DNA of 64,000 bases, taken from positions 117,460 through 181,459 of the forward strand of contig NZ_JAFFQA010000004.1 in assembly GCF_016919065.1 (NCBI RefSeq), read 5' to 3'. This DNA comes from Desulfobulbus rhabdoformis (GTDB taxonomy: Bacteria; Desulfobacterota; Desulfobulbia; Desulfobulbales; Desulfobulbaceae). This document shows positions 34,975-44,337 of this stretch, piece by piece (positions within the stretch are counted from its first letter, which is position 1; each line of letters opens with the position of its first letter). The position numbers and the translations under genes were made by a program. The notes beneath the pieces are model-generated. The model was not told the DNA's origin. It searched no databases and saw nothing but the letters and a program-made list of their open reading frames with translations.

Positions 34975-36090
34975 ATGCCAATGAATGAACAACCCCCCTG
35001 GGGCCAGAAGAAGAAACCCTCTGGACCGGAGGATATTCTAGCCGCCCTTTTGCAAAAAATTCGAGACTCCTTTGCTGGAAAAGAGGATGAGGAAGGCCAG
35101 GGAGGAGGCACGCAACCACCAGGGCAGCCGAGCAGTTTTTTTGCCGGATTCAGTAAGCTTTTGGCCGTAGCTCTGGCCGTTATCCTTCTTCAGGGTGCCT
35201 TTTCAAGCTTTTTCACCATTAAGCCCGGTGAAGTCGGTATTGTTCTGCGGTTTGGTCAATACGTGCGAACCACCCAGCCCGGACTGCATTTCAAGATTCC
35301 ATACCTGGAAGAGTTGACCAAGGTGGATGTGGAGAACGTACGCAAGGAGGAGTTTGGCTTTCGTACTCGTTCCCCAGGGTTTCGTGCCTCCTTTGACCGC
35401 AAGGGCTATGACATGGAATCCCTGATGCTGACCGGCGACAAGGACGTTATTGAGGTCGCCTGGATTGTCCAGTACAAGGTCAATGATCCTGTGAAATTCC
35501 TTTTTGAAGTACGGGATGTCGCCCAGGCTGTTCGTGATGCCTCCGAGACCGTCACGCGCCGCATCGTCGGGAATATGGATTTTGACTACGTGCTCAGTAA
35601 TCGTGAGATTCTGGCTGCCAATGCCAAACGTGAGTTGCAGGATCAGATGGACCGACTCAACTGTGGCATCGTTATCGTGACCTTGCAGCTGCTTGATATC
35701 AACCCGCCGGAACCGGTGAAGCCAGCTTTTAATGAGGTTAATGTTGCCGATCAGGATATGAAACGTCTGGTGAACGAGGCCGAGGAAACCTATAACAAGG
35801 TCATCCCCAAGGCCCGAGGTAAGGCAAAACAAATTGTTGAAGCTGCGAAAGGCTATGCCGCTGAACGGATCAATCGGGCCAATGGTGAGACCAATCGGTT
35901 TAACTCCATTGTCAAAGAATATCTTTTGGCCAAAGAGGTGACGCGCCAACGTATGTATCTGGAGACCATGGAAGATATTCTCCCTCAGGTAGAGCATCTG
36001 TATATTCTTGATCAAAGTCAGCAGAATCTTTTGCCGCTTTTTGATCTGACCAAGAGGCCTCCGTTTTCTTCGACTGGTACCGCGAAATAA
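34975..36090 (+). CDS. hflK: FtsH protease modulator HflK
   Basis: A membrane-anchored SPFH/prohibitin protein that with HflC surrounds and modulates the FtsH protease. Pro/Gly-rich cytoplasmic N terminus (1-55), one helix (about 57-82), then the SPFH domain starting KPGEVGIVLRFGQYV and a long coiled coil rich in Lys/Glu/Ala (about 250-330). The 371 residues fit. It lies 51 bases upstream of hflC, the conserved order. Confidence 0.94.
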   Translation: MPMNEQPPWGQKKKPSGPEDILAALLQKIRDSFAGKEDEEGQGGGTQPPGQPSSFFAGFSKLLAVALAVILLQGAFSSFFTIKPGEVGIVLRFGQYVRTTQPGLHFKIPYLEELTKVDVENVRKEEFGFRTRSPGFRASFDRKGYDMESLMLTGDKDVIEVAWIVQYKVNDPVKFLFEVRDVAQAVRDASETVTRRIVGNMDFDYVLSNREILAANAKRELQDQMDRLNCGIVIVTLQLLDINPPEPVKPAFNEVNVADQDMKRLVNEAEETYNKVIPKARGKAKQIVEAAKGYAAERINRANGETNRFNSIVKEYLLAKEVTRQRMYLETMEDILPQVEHLYILDQSQQNLLPLFDLTKRPPFSSTGTAK

Positions 36091-36141
36091 TGAGGCGAGT
36101 AGATACAGCAAACATCCGTTTTCTCTAAGAGACTAAGAGCT

Positions 36142-37095
36142 ATGACAAAGATTTTACAGATTTTTGCAGCAATACTTCTCATTGCGGTTGGTGTGACCGT
36201 ATGGGATGGTTTTTTTATCGTACCCGAAGGGAAACAGGCGGTCATCACCCAGTTTGGTGCGCCTGTGGGGGAGCCCGTGCGCGAGGCGGGGCTTAAATTC
36301 AAAACCCCCTTTATTCAGGTGGTGCAGCTTTTTGATAAACGCGTATTGATCTGGGACGGCGATCCGAATCAGATCCCCACCAATGATAAAACCTTTATCT
36401 ATATGGATAATACAGCCCGCTGGCGGATATCCAATCCGCTGCGATTCCTGCAGGCAGTGGGGACTGAAAGCCGGGCAGCCTCCCTGCTCAACGACATTAT
36501 TGCCGGTTCAGTGCGTGACTTGGTGAATAAAAACAACCTGATTGAGATTATTCGCAGCTCGGATTGGTCGCCGGATTATATGGTGGCTGAGATGCAATCG
36601 CGGGATAACCTCGGGCCCCCCAAGGTTGGCCGTGATCAGATCAGTGAGCTGGTTCTGCAGGCGGCCTCCAAGATCACTCCCCAGTACGGCATTGAACTCT
36701 TGGATGTCATGTTTAAGCGGGTCAACTACATCGAGTCGGTACGGTTGAAAGTGTATGACCGAATGATATCCGAGCGAAAAAGAATCGCTGCGGAGAAACG
36801 TTCCACCGGCGAGGGGCGTAAAGCCGAGATCTTAGGGCGTGTTGATCGTGAGTTGCAGGAGATTACGTCGAAGGCCGATCGAGAGGCAACCGAGATTCGT
36901 GGTAAAGCCGATGCTGAGGCGGCCAGGGTCTATGCGGGGAGCTACTCGCTTCACCCCGAATTTTATGCCTTCCTCAAGAGCCTGGAGAGTTATAAGAAGA
37001 TACTGGCGGGGAACACCTCCATGGTACTCAACACCGATGCGGACCTGTTGCGTTATCTCAAGCAGTCGACGGACCCCATAAGCAGCACGAAGTAG
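36142..37095 (+). CDS. hflC: FtsH protease modulator HflC
   Basis: The second SPFH subunit, 317 residues: an N-terminal helix (4-22), the signature FIVPEGKQAVITQFGAPVG, a DVMFKRVNYIESV segment, the ERKRIAAEKRSTGEG coiled-coil start and the conserved YAFLKSLESYKKIL near the end. Forms the HflKC cage with the upstream gene product on the periplasmic face of the inner membrane. Confidence 0.95.
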   Translation: MTKILQIFAAILLIAVGVTVWDGFFIVPEGKQAVITQFGAPVGEPVREAGLKFKTPFIQVVQLFDKRVLIWDGDPNQIPTNDKTFIYMDNTARWRISNPLRFLQAVGTESRAASLLNDIIAGSVRDLVNKNNLIEIIRSSDWSPDYMVAEMQSRDNLGPPKVGRDQISELVLQAASKITPQYGIELLDVMFKRVNYIESVRLKVYDRMISERKRIAAEKRSTGEGRKAEILGRVDRELQEITSKADREATEIRGKADAEAARVYAGSYSLHPEFYAFLKSLESYKKILAGNTSMVLNTDADLLRYLKQSTDPISSTK

Positions 37096-37120
37096 TTCGT
37101 GCTGCTAGATTTACGTTTTT

Positions 37121-37795
37121 TTAATCAAGGAACACGCCCGGTCCTTCATCGGCAAAGGCCGGGCGCTGTTCCGGTGAGTAGGGGATTCGCCCCCGCTCTT
37201 CTAAAAGTACTTCAAACTGGGTGAGTTCCGCCTCTGTGGTGAGCGCATCCAGTCCTAGTTTTTCAAAACGACAATCACAGTGCACCAGTTGTCCGCCACA
37301 CCAGGGACAGATCTCCACCGGACAACCCAGTTCATGGTTTTCGCCGTTTTCGGCATGACAGGCCGGGCAGATTTCCGCGTCGTTTTGTAGCGGCTCATAG
37401 ATGGCCAAATTCTCAAAGGGCGTGCACGCTTCCATAAAGGCTTTGACGCTTTCGTATTCAAAGAAATCAATGAGTTCTTGAACAAGAAAACCATCTTTTA
37501 AATTGCCCTGGAACTCAATCCCCTCGCTGGACACCAGGTAAAGATAGTGGTTGTGCTGGGTGTGTGCCGCCAGCAGAAAGATACCTTGGTGCCGTTTGAC
37601 TAAACGGATTTCGCGGATCCAGTCTTCTCGGGCCTCAGGCAGGTAGCTGTAAAACTCGAGGAGTAGAGTCAGGCCAATACTATCATCACGGTAAATATCC
37701 AGGAGGTCTTCTGCTTCGGCGCGCGATTCCTCCGGCACGGCATAGTCCATGGCTGTGGTGATGTTTTTTCGCTGTCTTTCTAAATCATTGTGCAT
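37121..37795 (-). CDS. Uncharacterised protein with C-terminal double zinc-knuckle region
   Basis: I do not recognise the family. The 224-residue acidic protein has no signal or membrane segment. Residues 1-130 look alpha/beta (LYLVSSEGIEFQGNLKDG). Residues about 143-175 contain seven cysteines as CPAC, then a single Cys (LGCPV), CPWC and CDC with two His nearby, which suggests one or two bound zinc ions. It is convergent with hflC, with a gap of 25 bases. The gene looks intact and is codon-typical of its neighbours. Confidence 0.6.
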   Translation of the reverse strand: MHNDLERQRKNITTAMDYAVPEESRAEAEDLLDIYRDDSIGLTLLLEFYSYLPEAREDWIREIRLVKRHQGIFLLAAHTQHNHYLYLVSSEGIEFQGNLKDGFLVQELIDFFEYESVKAFMEACTPFENLAIYEPLQNDAEICPACHAENGENHELGCPVEICPWCGGQLVHCDCRFEKLGLDALTTEAELTQFEVLLEERGRIPYSPEQRPAFADEGPGVFLD

Positions 37796-38133
37796 ACGTT
37801 GTCTCTCGATCGGAAAAGCGGGGGAAATTGTCTGTGGTATAGAAAAAATGAGTACAGTGTATAGACTGTTCGGATAAAAAAGTGGGTTGCTTGAATTTTG
37901 AAAGTAAATGCGGTAAAAAGAACTGTTGGTTAATCTGTACGGACTCCAGGCACCTCTGTTGGCGTCTTTTCATTTGCCCTGTGGCACGAGCGGTTGTTGT
38001 ACCGACACTCTAATGGGCCATTCCGGTCCACGCATCGTTTTTCCATCTCTTTAGGGTACTTTTAGGAAACAATCTGTTTCTGTTTGCCACTACCCACCGG
38101 AGTTCGACATAGTTCTGTAGGAGGATTTATTGA
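37796..38133. other. Intergenic region upstream of gltA
   Basis: 338 bases between divergent genes. It should contain the gltA promoter; TAGGAGG sits 7 bases before the gltA start. A TGGCACG at 37981 recalls a sigma-54 -24 element, but the matching -12 element is off-spacing. No gene is supported. Confidence 0.4.
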
Positions 38134-39435
38134 ATGTCTGAAACCGATCAAAATAATACGGCCAGCCTAAAAATTGACGGTAAAACGTATGAATTATCTC
38201 TTTTAGAGGGCACAGAAGGGGATAAATCAATCGACATCCGTAATTTATTGCGTGATACCGGGTATACTGTATTTGATACCGGCTATAAAAATTCAGCCTC
38301 CTGTAGCTCAACGATCACCTATCTCGATGGCGGGCAGGGTATCCTACGCTACCGTGGTTATGCCATTGAAGATCTTGCGGAAAAATGTCTTTTTATTGAA
38401 GTTGCGTACCTGCTGCTTCATAATAAGTTGCCAAATCGTGAGGAACTCGAGGCGTTTCGGGTTATGCTGGAGCAGCAGGCGTTGATTCATGAAGACATGA
38501 TTCATTTTTTTGACAACTTCCCGCCCAATGCCTCACCGATGTCAATTCTGTCTTCCATGGTGACCAGTCTTCATAACTTTTATCCGGAGATGAGTGGAGA
38601 TCCCCTGGAAAATATCGATCTGACAGCGACGCGCCTGATCTCAAAAATCCGAACCATTGCTGCCTTCTCGTTTAAAAAATCAATTGGCCAGCCGCTGGTG
38701 TACCCGCGTAATGATTTGTCCTACTGCGGTAACTTCCTCAACATGATGTTCGATACACCGGTGCGTCCGTATATAGTTCTGCCTGAGGTGGTTGCTGCTT
38801 TGAACAAACTGCTTATCCTGCATGCCGATCATGAGCAAAACTGCTCGACCTCGGCGGTACGTCTGGTGGGCAGTGCCGGCGGCAATCTCTATGCTTCTAT
38901 TTCTGCAGGAATCAACGCCCTTTGGGGACCGTTGCACGGAGGCGCCAACGAGGCGGTTATTGAAATGTTGGAGGCGATCCACGCGGATAACAACGATTAT
39001 AAGAAGTACATCGCCAAAGCCAAGGATAAAAATGATCCGTTTAGGCTTTCCGGTTTTGGTCATCGGGTCTATAAAACCTATGATCCTCGCGGGGAGATTA
39101 TCAAGGCGGCCTGCGATGGTATCCTGGATGTCCTAAACGTGAAGGATCCGTTGCTGGAAATTGCTCGTAATCTTGAAGACATTGTCTTGACGGACGATTA
39201 TTTTGTCAGTCGTCATCTCTATCCGAATATCGATTTTTACTCCGGCATCATTTACAGGGCGCTTGGCATCCCCACCAATATGTTTACAGTCATGTTTGCC
39301 CTGGGCCGTCTTCCCGGCTGGATTGCCCAATGGCGGGAAATGCGTGAAGATCAAGATACGAAAATTTGTCGCCCGCGTCAGATCTATGTTGGCGCGCCTG
39401 CCCGTAAATTTGTCCCCCTCTGTGAACGATTGTAA
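38134..39435 (+). CDS. gltA: Citrate synthase (type II, Si)
   Basis: Condenses oxaloacetate with acetyl-CoA. The 433-residue length and domain layout match proteobacterial hexameric citrate synthases: N-terminal beta region, SSTITYLDGGQGILRYRGY, catalytic histidines in the region HADHEQNCSTS and GPLHGGANEAVIEML, and the FGHRVYKTYDPR segment followed by the catalytic Asp in the PNIDFYSG region. It is of the common Si type, not the Re type of some anaerobes. A bidirectional terminator follows directly. Confidence 0.96.
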   Translation: MSETDQNNTASLKIDGKTYELSLLEGTEGDKSIDIRNLLRDTGYTVFDTGYKNSASCSSTITYLDGGQGILRYRGYAIEDLAEKCLFIEVAYLLLHNKLPNREELEAFRVMLEQQALIHEDMIHFFDNFPPNASPMSILSSMVTSLHNFYPEMSGDPLENIDLTATRLISKIRTIAAFSFKKSIGQPLVYPRNDLSYCGNFLNMMFDTPVRPYIVLPEVVAALNKLLILHADHEQNCSTSAVRLVGSAGGNLYASISAGINALWGPLHGGANEAVIEMLEAIHADNNDYKKYIAKAKDKNDPFRLSGFGHRVYKTYDPRGEIIKAACDGILDVLNVKDPLLEIARNLEDIVLTDDYFVSRHLYPNIDFYSGIIYRALGIPTNMFTVMFALGRLPGWIAQWREMREDQDTKICRPRQIYVGAPARKFVPLCERL

Positions 39436-39454
39436 TTAACTCGGTTACTCTCAA

Positions 39455-39490
39455 TAAAAAAGGCCGCACCATTTTGGTGCGGCCTTTTTT
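39455..39490. terminator. Bidirectional terminator between gltA and the PilZ gene
   Basis: AAAAAAGGCCGCACC and GGTGCGGCCTTTTTT are perfectly complementary around a loop of about four bases, suited to both convergent transcripts. Confidence 0.9.
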
Positions 39491-39509
39491 ATTGACGCGA
39501 ATTTGCTCA

Positions 39510-39893
39510 CTAATTCTCTAAACGGCAATTTTCGATAAAATGGCGGACAAGGGCCTGCTGTTGGTTGGAGAGCGGCCCGAATTGGAGGCAGTACCGCCTA
39601 GAGGTGAGCGTGCTGAACATAGAATGCGGTGTGGAGGTGATTTCATTGACCACGGCCACTGGTAGGTTCTGCAGATAGAGGTTGGTCTCCGGGTAAAAGA
39701 GATCCAGCTCCAGAGGAAAAGAATGTTTTGTCTGCATGGAGACAAAGCGCACTGCAAGGCCACCCTCGCTTATGTCTATGAGCCCGCCTGGCTCTGTACC
39801 GACAAACGCCAGCACATCCGGGTGGGCCGGGTGCCGCGTATGTTGTCTCCGCTCTCTACCGTTAGGCAGCTGTTTGGTATTGGTATCGACCAT
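39510..39893 (-). CDS. PilZ domain protein, probable c-di-GMP receptor
   Basis: A 127-residue single-domain protein. PilZ motifs: an N-terminal Arg-rich patch (GRERRQHTRH, standing for RxxxR) and DISEGGLAV (the D/NxSxxG motif) about 30 residues later, followed by beta strands. These residues bind c-di-GMP. It is a likely effector for GGDEF enzymes such as the one at 52878. It is convergent with gltA. Confidence 0.82.
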   Translation of the reverse strand: MVDTNTKQLPNGRERRQHTRHPAHPDVLAFVGTEPGGLIDISEGGLAVRFVSMQTKHSFPLELDLFYPETNLYLQNLPVAVVNEITSTPHSMFSTLTSRRYCLQFGPLSNQQQALVRHFIENCRLEN

Positions 39894-40153
39894 TTTGATG
39901 CATCAATCGCGTTCTATCTTATCGTTTACAGGCTGCAAATTGCCTGCAGTATTCTTGGACAAGCTGCCAGCGTTGCATGGGGCGTAAACGAAAATAGATC
40001 GGGCTTAACATCAGGATTCGGATGGCTTCTCTCGTACTCATAACGTTCCCTCCACGACTCAAACAGTTACTTTTATCAAAGCAAATAGTATGCCGTTTTG
40101 TTTGGGGGGGAGGGGCGTTTTTAAAGCGAAAAGGTAACCTTGTTTAGTTGGGA

Positions 40154-40368
40154 TCTGAATCGGTGACGGCGGGGGGCACTGAATAACGTACCCTATTGAT
40201 GAGACAAAGATTTTTAAACAAATTCATCTGTTGTTCAACTTCACCCGTCGTCGCTGAGATGTTCCAGCGCAGACCAGCTTCATTGTTCGTAACAGGTCGA
40301 TAAAGTTGACTTTAATCGGTATGTCACAAACATGGAAGCTGAGGCCCGATGAATGTTCACGAATTGAG
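40154..40368. repeat. Type C MITE-like element, second copy (C2)
   Basis: About 215 bases that align along their whole length with the element at 14586-14804: the same CTGAATC-GTGACGGCGG start, CCTATTGATGAGAC, TTCATTGTT, the hairpin GATAAAG/CTTTAATC and TATGTCACAAAC, ending GATGAATGTTCACGAATTGAG. The ends are more degenerate than in C1. The hairpin is kept (a C-G pair becomes a wobble pair), while the minus-strand reading frame is shifted by a one-base deletion. Confidence 0.75.
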
Positions 40369-40388
40369 GTGGAAGTACGATTTCGTCT

Positions 40389-40438
40389 TGTCGATTTCCG
40401 TTTTTTCGGAGAATGTTCTGTCGATTTCCGTTTTTTTG
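40389..40438. repeat. Two direct copies of TGTCGATTTCCGTTTTTT
   Basis: The 18-base unit occurs at 40389 and again at 40419, 30 bases apart, next to the right end of a type C element. It reads like a local duplication rather than a terminator, because no stem is formed. Confidence 0.6.
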
Positions 40439-40583
40439 CCGACAAAAAAGACGATTCTGCCTTTGCAGCTTGATCGTCGATGCTTTTTTTATTTTTATTG
40501 AGTATTTTCAAATCGTTATGGTGTTGCCCCTTTTGTTTTTTCACCGGGGGAGCTGATGCGCAGAGCAATCGGGCCCTGGAAAG

Positions 40584-43268
40584 TCAATCTTCTTTTTCCA
40601 GGCTCTGACTGCAACTGAGATGGACCTTAAGGGGAACCCGTAAACTCAGGGCAGACTCCATATGTTCTTTGAGCAGGTGTGTTACCTGTTCAATTTCATC
40701 GTGCGGAACTTCGAGCACAAGCTCATCATGTATCTGCAGGAGCATACGTGATTGTAATTCAAGGTGCTGGAGTTCTCGATGAATGCGTAACATAGCAAGT
40801 TTGATGATATCCGAGGCAGTTCCCTGGATTGGGGTATTGATTGCGGTGCGTTCGGCAAACTCTCGCTGCATGCGGTTGCTGCTGTTGATATCAGGTAGGG
40901 GGCGTCGTCGCCCCAATAGTGTGGTGACATACCCATCCTGTTTGGCTTGGGCGACAGCTGATTTCATAAACTCCTTAATTCCGGAAAAATGAGCGAAGTA
41001 ACGATCGATAAAGGTCTGTGCCTCTTTGCGACTGATCTCGAGTTGAGTGGAGAGGCCAAAGGCTGACATGCCGTAGACAATGCCGAAATTGATGGTTTTG
41101 GCAACCCGGCGCATCTCAGCAGTGACCAGTTCTGGGGCCACGAAAAAAATTTCCGCCGCTGTGCGCCGATGAATATCCTGCCCATTTTGGAACGCAGCCG
41201 TCAGTGCCGTGTCTTGGCTGTAATGGGCCATGACTCGAAGATCGATTTGCGAGTAATCCGCAGCCAGCAGTGAACAGCCAGGAGCTGCAACAAAGGCCGA
41301 GCGGATACGGCGCCCCTCTTCCGTGCGAATGGGGATATTTTGCAGGTTGGGATTGCTGGAACTCAGGCGTCCGGTTGCAGTGCCGCATTGATTAAAAGAG
41401 GTGTGAACGCGACCGGTCAGTGGGTTTTGCAGGCTCGACAGTTTATCGATATAGGTGGATTTAAGCTTTGCCAGGTTGCGGTACTGAAGAATGAGCGCTG
41501 GCAACTCGTGGTCTTTGCTGAGGCGTTCAAGTACCTTGACATCGGTTGACCAGCCGGTTTTGGTTTTGCGTCCTTTGGGCAACTGCAACCGCTCAAAGAG
41601 AATCTCGCCCAGCTGTTTGGGAGAGTTGATGTTGAATTCCGTGCCGGCGCTTGCATAGATGGATGCTTCAAAGGCTTCGAGTCGCTGGCCGAATTCCTGG
41701 GAAAGTCGCTGCAGTTGTTCGCCATCCACCAGGATACCGGTCCTCTCCATGACGTGCAGTACGGGGATCAGAGGGCCCTCCACCTCTTCCATGAGTCCCT
41801 CAAGGCTGGCGGCATCAAGCTGTGGCTGCTGGTGTTTATAGAGTTGGATCGCGGCAAACACGTCCTCACAGCTATAGTCAGCCGCCGCATCGAGCGCCAC
41901 CCTGCAGAAAGCGTCGGGCTTTTTGTCTTTCTCCGTTACCTCGGCAAAGGAGGTCATCTGCAGGCCAATTTCCAGGCAGAGGTCATCTAACTTGTAAGAG
42001 CGCCGATCGGGTTCAAGCAGCCAGGCTCCTATCATGGTGTCGTACAAGGGGCTGGAAAGCTGGATTCCGCCATTGTGGGGGGCGGCAAGGACTGCCAGGT
42101 CAAATTTAAGGTTGTGGCCGATTTTAAGCGCCGAAGAGGTGCTCAAAACGGGACCAAGCGTAGCGACGATCTCTTCCCTGCTCAGCTGAGCAGCAACACG
42201 TTCCCCTGCTTCTGTACGGTGGCCGCAGGGAATGTACCAGGCCGCACCGTCATCGGTTGCAATCGATATACCCACCAGGTTGGCACACAGGGTGTCGAGT
42301 GAGTCGGTTTCCGTGTCCAGGGCAAACAGAGCAACGTCCGCAAGCCGTTCTGCAAGCGTTGCCAGGCTATCTTTGTCTTGGACCAGTTGAAAATCGGAAG
42401 TGTCCACCTTGCTGGCGGTGTTTTCCTCCTGCAACAGTGAATGGAATTCAAGCTCGGTGAGCAGCTCGCGTAAACGGACCCCATCTGGTTCCTGATAAAG
42501 GTAGTGATGGATATCCTCCGGGACGGCGACGGATTCGTTGAGTCGAACCAGGTCGCGGGAGAGGAAGGCCTGCTCTTTATTGTCGAGAACACGTTGGTTG
42601 GTCTTGGTTTTTTTGAGTTGATCGGCCACCGCATACAATCCTTCCAGATTTGTATACTCGCTGATAAATTTTTGAGCGGTCTTGGGACCAACCCCCGGAA
42701 CGCCGGGAATATTATCTGCACTGTCTCCCGTAAGGGCAAAATAATCCAGCAGCTCGGATGGTGGGAGACCATATTTCTCCTGCACAGCGGCCTCATCCAT
42801 CAATCGGTTGTTCATCGGGTCCCAAAGGCTGACATTGGGAGCCACCAGCTGAAGAAGATCTTTGTCGCCTGAGACAATGACCACCTTGTACCCCTGATCA
42901 ACCATCTTTTTGGTGGCAGAGGCAATCATGTCATCGGCTTCCTGGTCATCATCCTCCAGGTTGGCAATGCGGTAGGCTTCCACAAGTTTACGAATATAAG
43001 GAATCTGTGCAGCCAGATCCTCGGGCATGGGGGGGCGGTTGGCTTTGTACTGCTCGTAGAGGCGGTGACGAAAAACAGGGCCTCTGGTGTCAAAGGCAAT
43101 GGCCAGGTACTTGGGATTACGCTCATTGATCAGCCGCCGCAGGATAGAGATGAAGCCAAAGACCGCATGCGTGGGTAAGCCCTGTGAGTTAGAAAGAGGC
43201 TTAATGGCATGGTAGGCTCGGTAAATATAGGCGCTTCCGTCGATCAGGTAAAGTTCTGGCTGGGTCAT
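40584..43268 (-). CDS. polA: DNA polymerase I
   Basis: A replication and repair polymerase of 894 residues with all three domains: 5'-3' flap nuclease (1-290; YLIDGSAYIYRAYHA, GDKDLLQL, GVPGVGPKTA), 3'-5' exonuclease (about 310-480; FALDTETDSLD and NLKFDLAVL keep the metal-binding acids, so proofreading appears active), and polymerase (about 500-894; YSQIDLRVMAHYS motif A, RRVAKTINFGIVYGMS motif B, QIHDELVLEVP motif C). The C terminus ends normally at 40584. Confidence 0.98.
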   Translation of the reverse strand: MTQPELYLIDGSAYIYRAYHAIKPLSNSQGLPTHAVFGFISILRRLINERNPKYLAIAFDTRGPVFRHRLYEQYKANRPPMPEDLAAQIPYIRKLVEAYRIANLEDDDQEADDMIASATKKMVDQGYKVVIVSGDKDLLQLVAPNVSLWDPMNNRLMDEAAVQEKYGLPPSELLDYFALTGDSADNIPGVPGVGPKTAQKFISEYTNLEGLYAVADQLKKTKTNQRVLDNKEQAFLSRDLVRLNESVAVPEDIHHYLYQEPDGVRLRELLTELEFHSLLQEENTASKVDTSDFQLVQDKDSLATLAERLADVALFALDTETDSLDTLCANLVGISIATDDGAAWYIPCGHRTEAGERVAAQLSREEIVATLGPVLSTSSALKIGHNLKFDLAVLAAPHNGGIQLSSPLYDTMIGAWLLEPDRRSYKLDDLCLEIGLQMTSFAEVTEKDKKPDAFCRVALDAAADYSCEDVFAAIQLYKHQQPQLDAASLEGLMEEVEGPLIPVLHVMERTGILVDGEQLQRLSQEFGQRLEAFEASIYASAGTEFNINSPKQLGEILFERLQLPKGRKTKTGWSTDVKVLERLSKDHELPALILQYRNLAKLKSTYIDKLSSLQNPLTGRVHTSFNQCGTATGRLSSSNPNLQNIPIRTEEGRRIRSAFVAAPGCSLLAADYSQIDLRVMAHYSQDTALTAAFQNGQDIHRRTAAEIFFVAPELVTAEMRRVAKTINFGIVYGMSAFGLSTQLEISRKEAQTFIDRYFAHFSGIKEFMKSAVAQAKQDGYVTTLLGRRRPLPDINSSNRMQREFAERTAINTPIQGTASDIIKLAMLRIHRELQHLELQSRMLLQIHDELVLEVPHDEIEQVTHLLKEHMESALSLRVPLKVHLSCSQSLEKED

Positions 43269-43445
43269 GGGCGTGATGGGCTAATGGGTCTGGATGGGTA
43301 AGGGGAGGCACCAGTGGCGACTGCCACGGATTGCCGCAAGAATCTCCCTGTCTTTGTACACACTGCTGAAGGCCAGACCAAGGAGAATTTTCATAAGAAA
43401 GGATCGTAAGCCTACAGGAGAGAAAGAAAGGGAGCAAAAAGCATA

Positions 43446-43471
43446 AAAAAAACCCTGCCCGCAGGCAGGGT
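43446..43471 (-). terminator. Terminator of the hpf-like gene
   Basis: On the minus strand CCCTGCC and GGCAGGG pair around a short loop and run into eight T residues, about 50 bases past the stop of the S30AE-cold shock gene. Confidence 0.85.
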
Positions 43472-43521
43472 CGTGGGGGAGGTAAGCGCTGTGGCTCAGC
43501 TCTCAGGGAATTCGCCTGGGA

Positions 43522-44064
43522 TCAGGCGGCTCCAAGCCGCACCCAGGTCGCCTGGAGTCCTTTATCCCCCTCTTCCATGGAAAAAAGTACGTTATCCCCT
43601 TCGGTGAGATCATCCAGAGCAACGTCTTTGAGTGAGTTCGCATGGAAAAAAACATCAAGCTGATCATGGGTAACGATAAAACCATAGGATTCAGCCGGGA
43701 CAATTTTGCGAACAGTTCCCGAACTCTGCCCGTTAACGATCGCTGATGCAATTTTATCTGATTTATGTTTTTGTTTCTTTTTGACTATTTCTTTGAGTTG
43801 TTTATTTAAAACGTCAAAAGATTCGGTCAGCAGGCTGCGGACATTTTCACCCCAGCGCTTGACTGCGACCGTATCGTTGGGCACTGAAGCAACCAGACGG
43901 ATCTCATGACCCCCTTCTTTATACCCCGGTGTTGCTTCAATAGTAACGCGTAAATGGAGGACGAAATTCGCATAATGGCGGATGAGCCGATTTCGCTCTT
44001 CCTCAATCTTTTCCTGCCAGCTCTTTCGTATGTCAAGATTTTTGGCCTCGATTTTCAATTCCAT
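43522..44064 (-). CDS. Hibernation factor-like S30AE domain fused to a cold-shock domain
   Basis: A 180-residue fusion. Residues 1-100 match the S30AE/HPF fold that binds the ribosomal decoding site (MELKIEAKNLDI start, IEATPGYKEGGHEIRLV, long C-terminal helix). Residues about 112-178 form a CspA-like cold-shock domain: GTVRKIVPAESYGFIVTHD (RNP1-like), VFFHANSL (RNP2-like), LTEGDNVLF and GLQATWVRL. Two in-frame ATGs lie 6 bases apart; GGAGG abuts the first and is ideally spaced for the second, so 44064 is chosen. It probably stores or protects ribosomes under stress or cold. Not the usual long HPF dimerisation tail. Confidence 0.85.
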   Translation of the reverse strand: MELKIEAKNLDIRKSWQEKIEEERNRLIRHYANFVLHLRVTIEATPGYKEGGHEIRLVASVPNDTVAVKRWGENVRSLLTESFDVLNKQLKEIVKKKQKHKSDKIASAIVNGQSSGTVRKIVPAESYGFIVTHDQLDVFFHANSLKDVALDDLTEGDNVLFSMEEGDKGLQATWVRLGAA

Positions 44065-44337
44065 ATACATCCTCCGATGTGAACGGCGGCAGCGACCCTA
44101 TGCCGCTCCCTAGTGAAACAGGCAGCGATTTCCTGGGAGGTTTTTCGGATTAATGCTCTGCCTGCGCAATCCGATAGCGTTGGGTTGGGGAAAACGTGAG
44201 CAGGGGGCTCACTGAGATACTGTTGGGGAAAGGAAACCGCTTGGACATGACTTAATTATAGGCATTGCCCGAATGGGAAATCAAGGGGGGCAGGGTATTT
44301 CTTCCTGTAAAATTTAAGGAGAGAGTAAGGTAATGGT

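Larger units (their letters stand above)
39894..40583. other. Long intergenic region between PilZ and polA
   Basis: 690 bases without a supported gene. It holds the PilZ promoter side, a type C element (40154-40368) and, right of it, a 30-base tandem duplication (40389-40438), then AT-rich sequence up to the polA stop codon. Confidence 0.55.

Noticed and set aside
35203..36111. A 302-codon minus-strand open frame
   Set aside because: It lies opposite hflK, which has full SPFH signatures and conserved order with hflC.
37981..38000. A sigma-54 promoter upstream of gltA (TGGCACG)
   Set aside because: The expected -12 GC element is missing at the right spacing.
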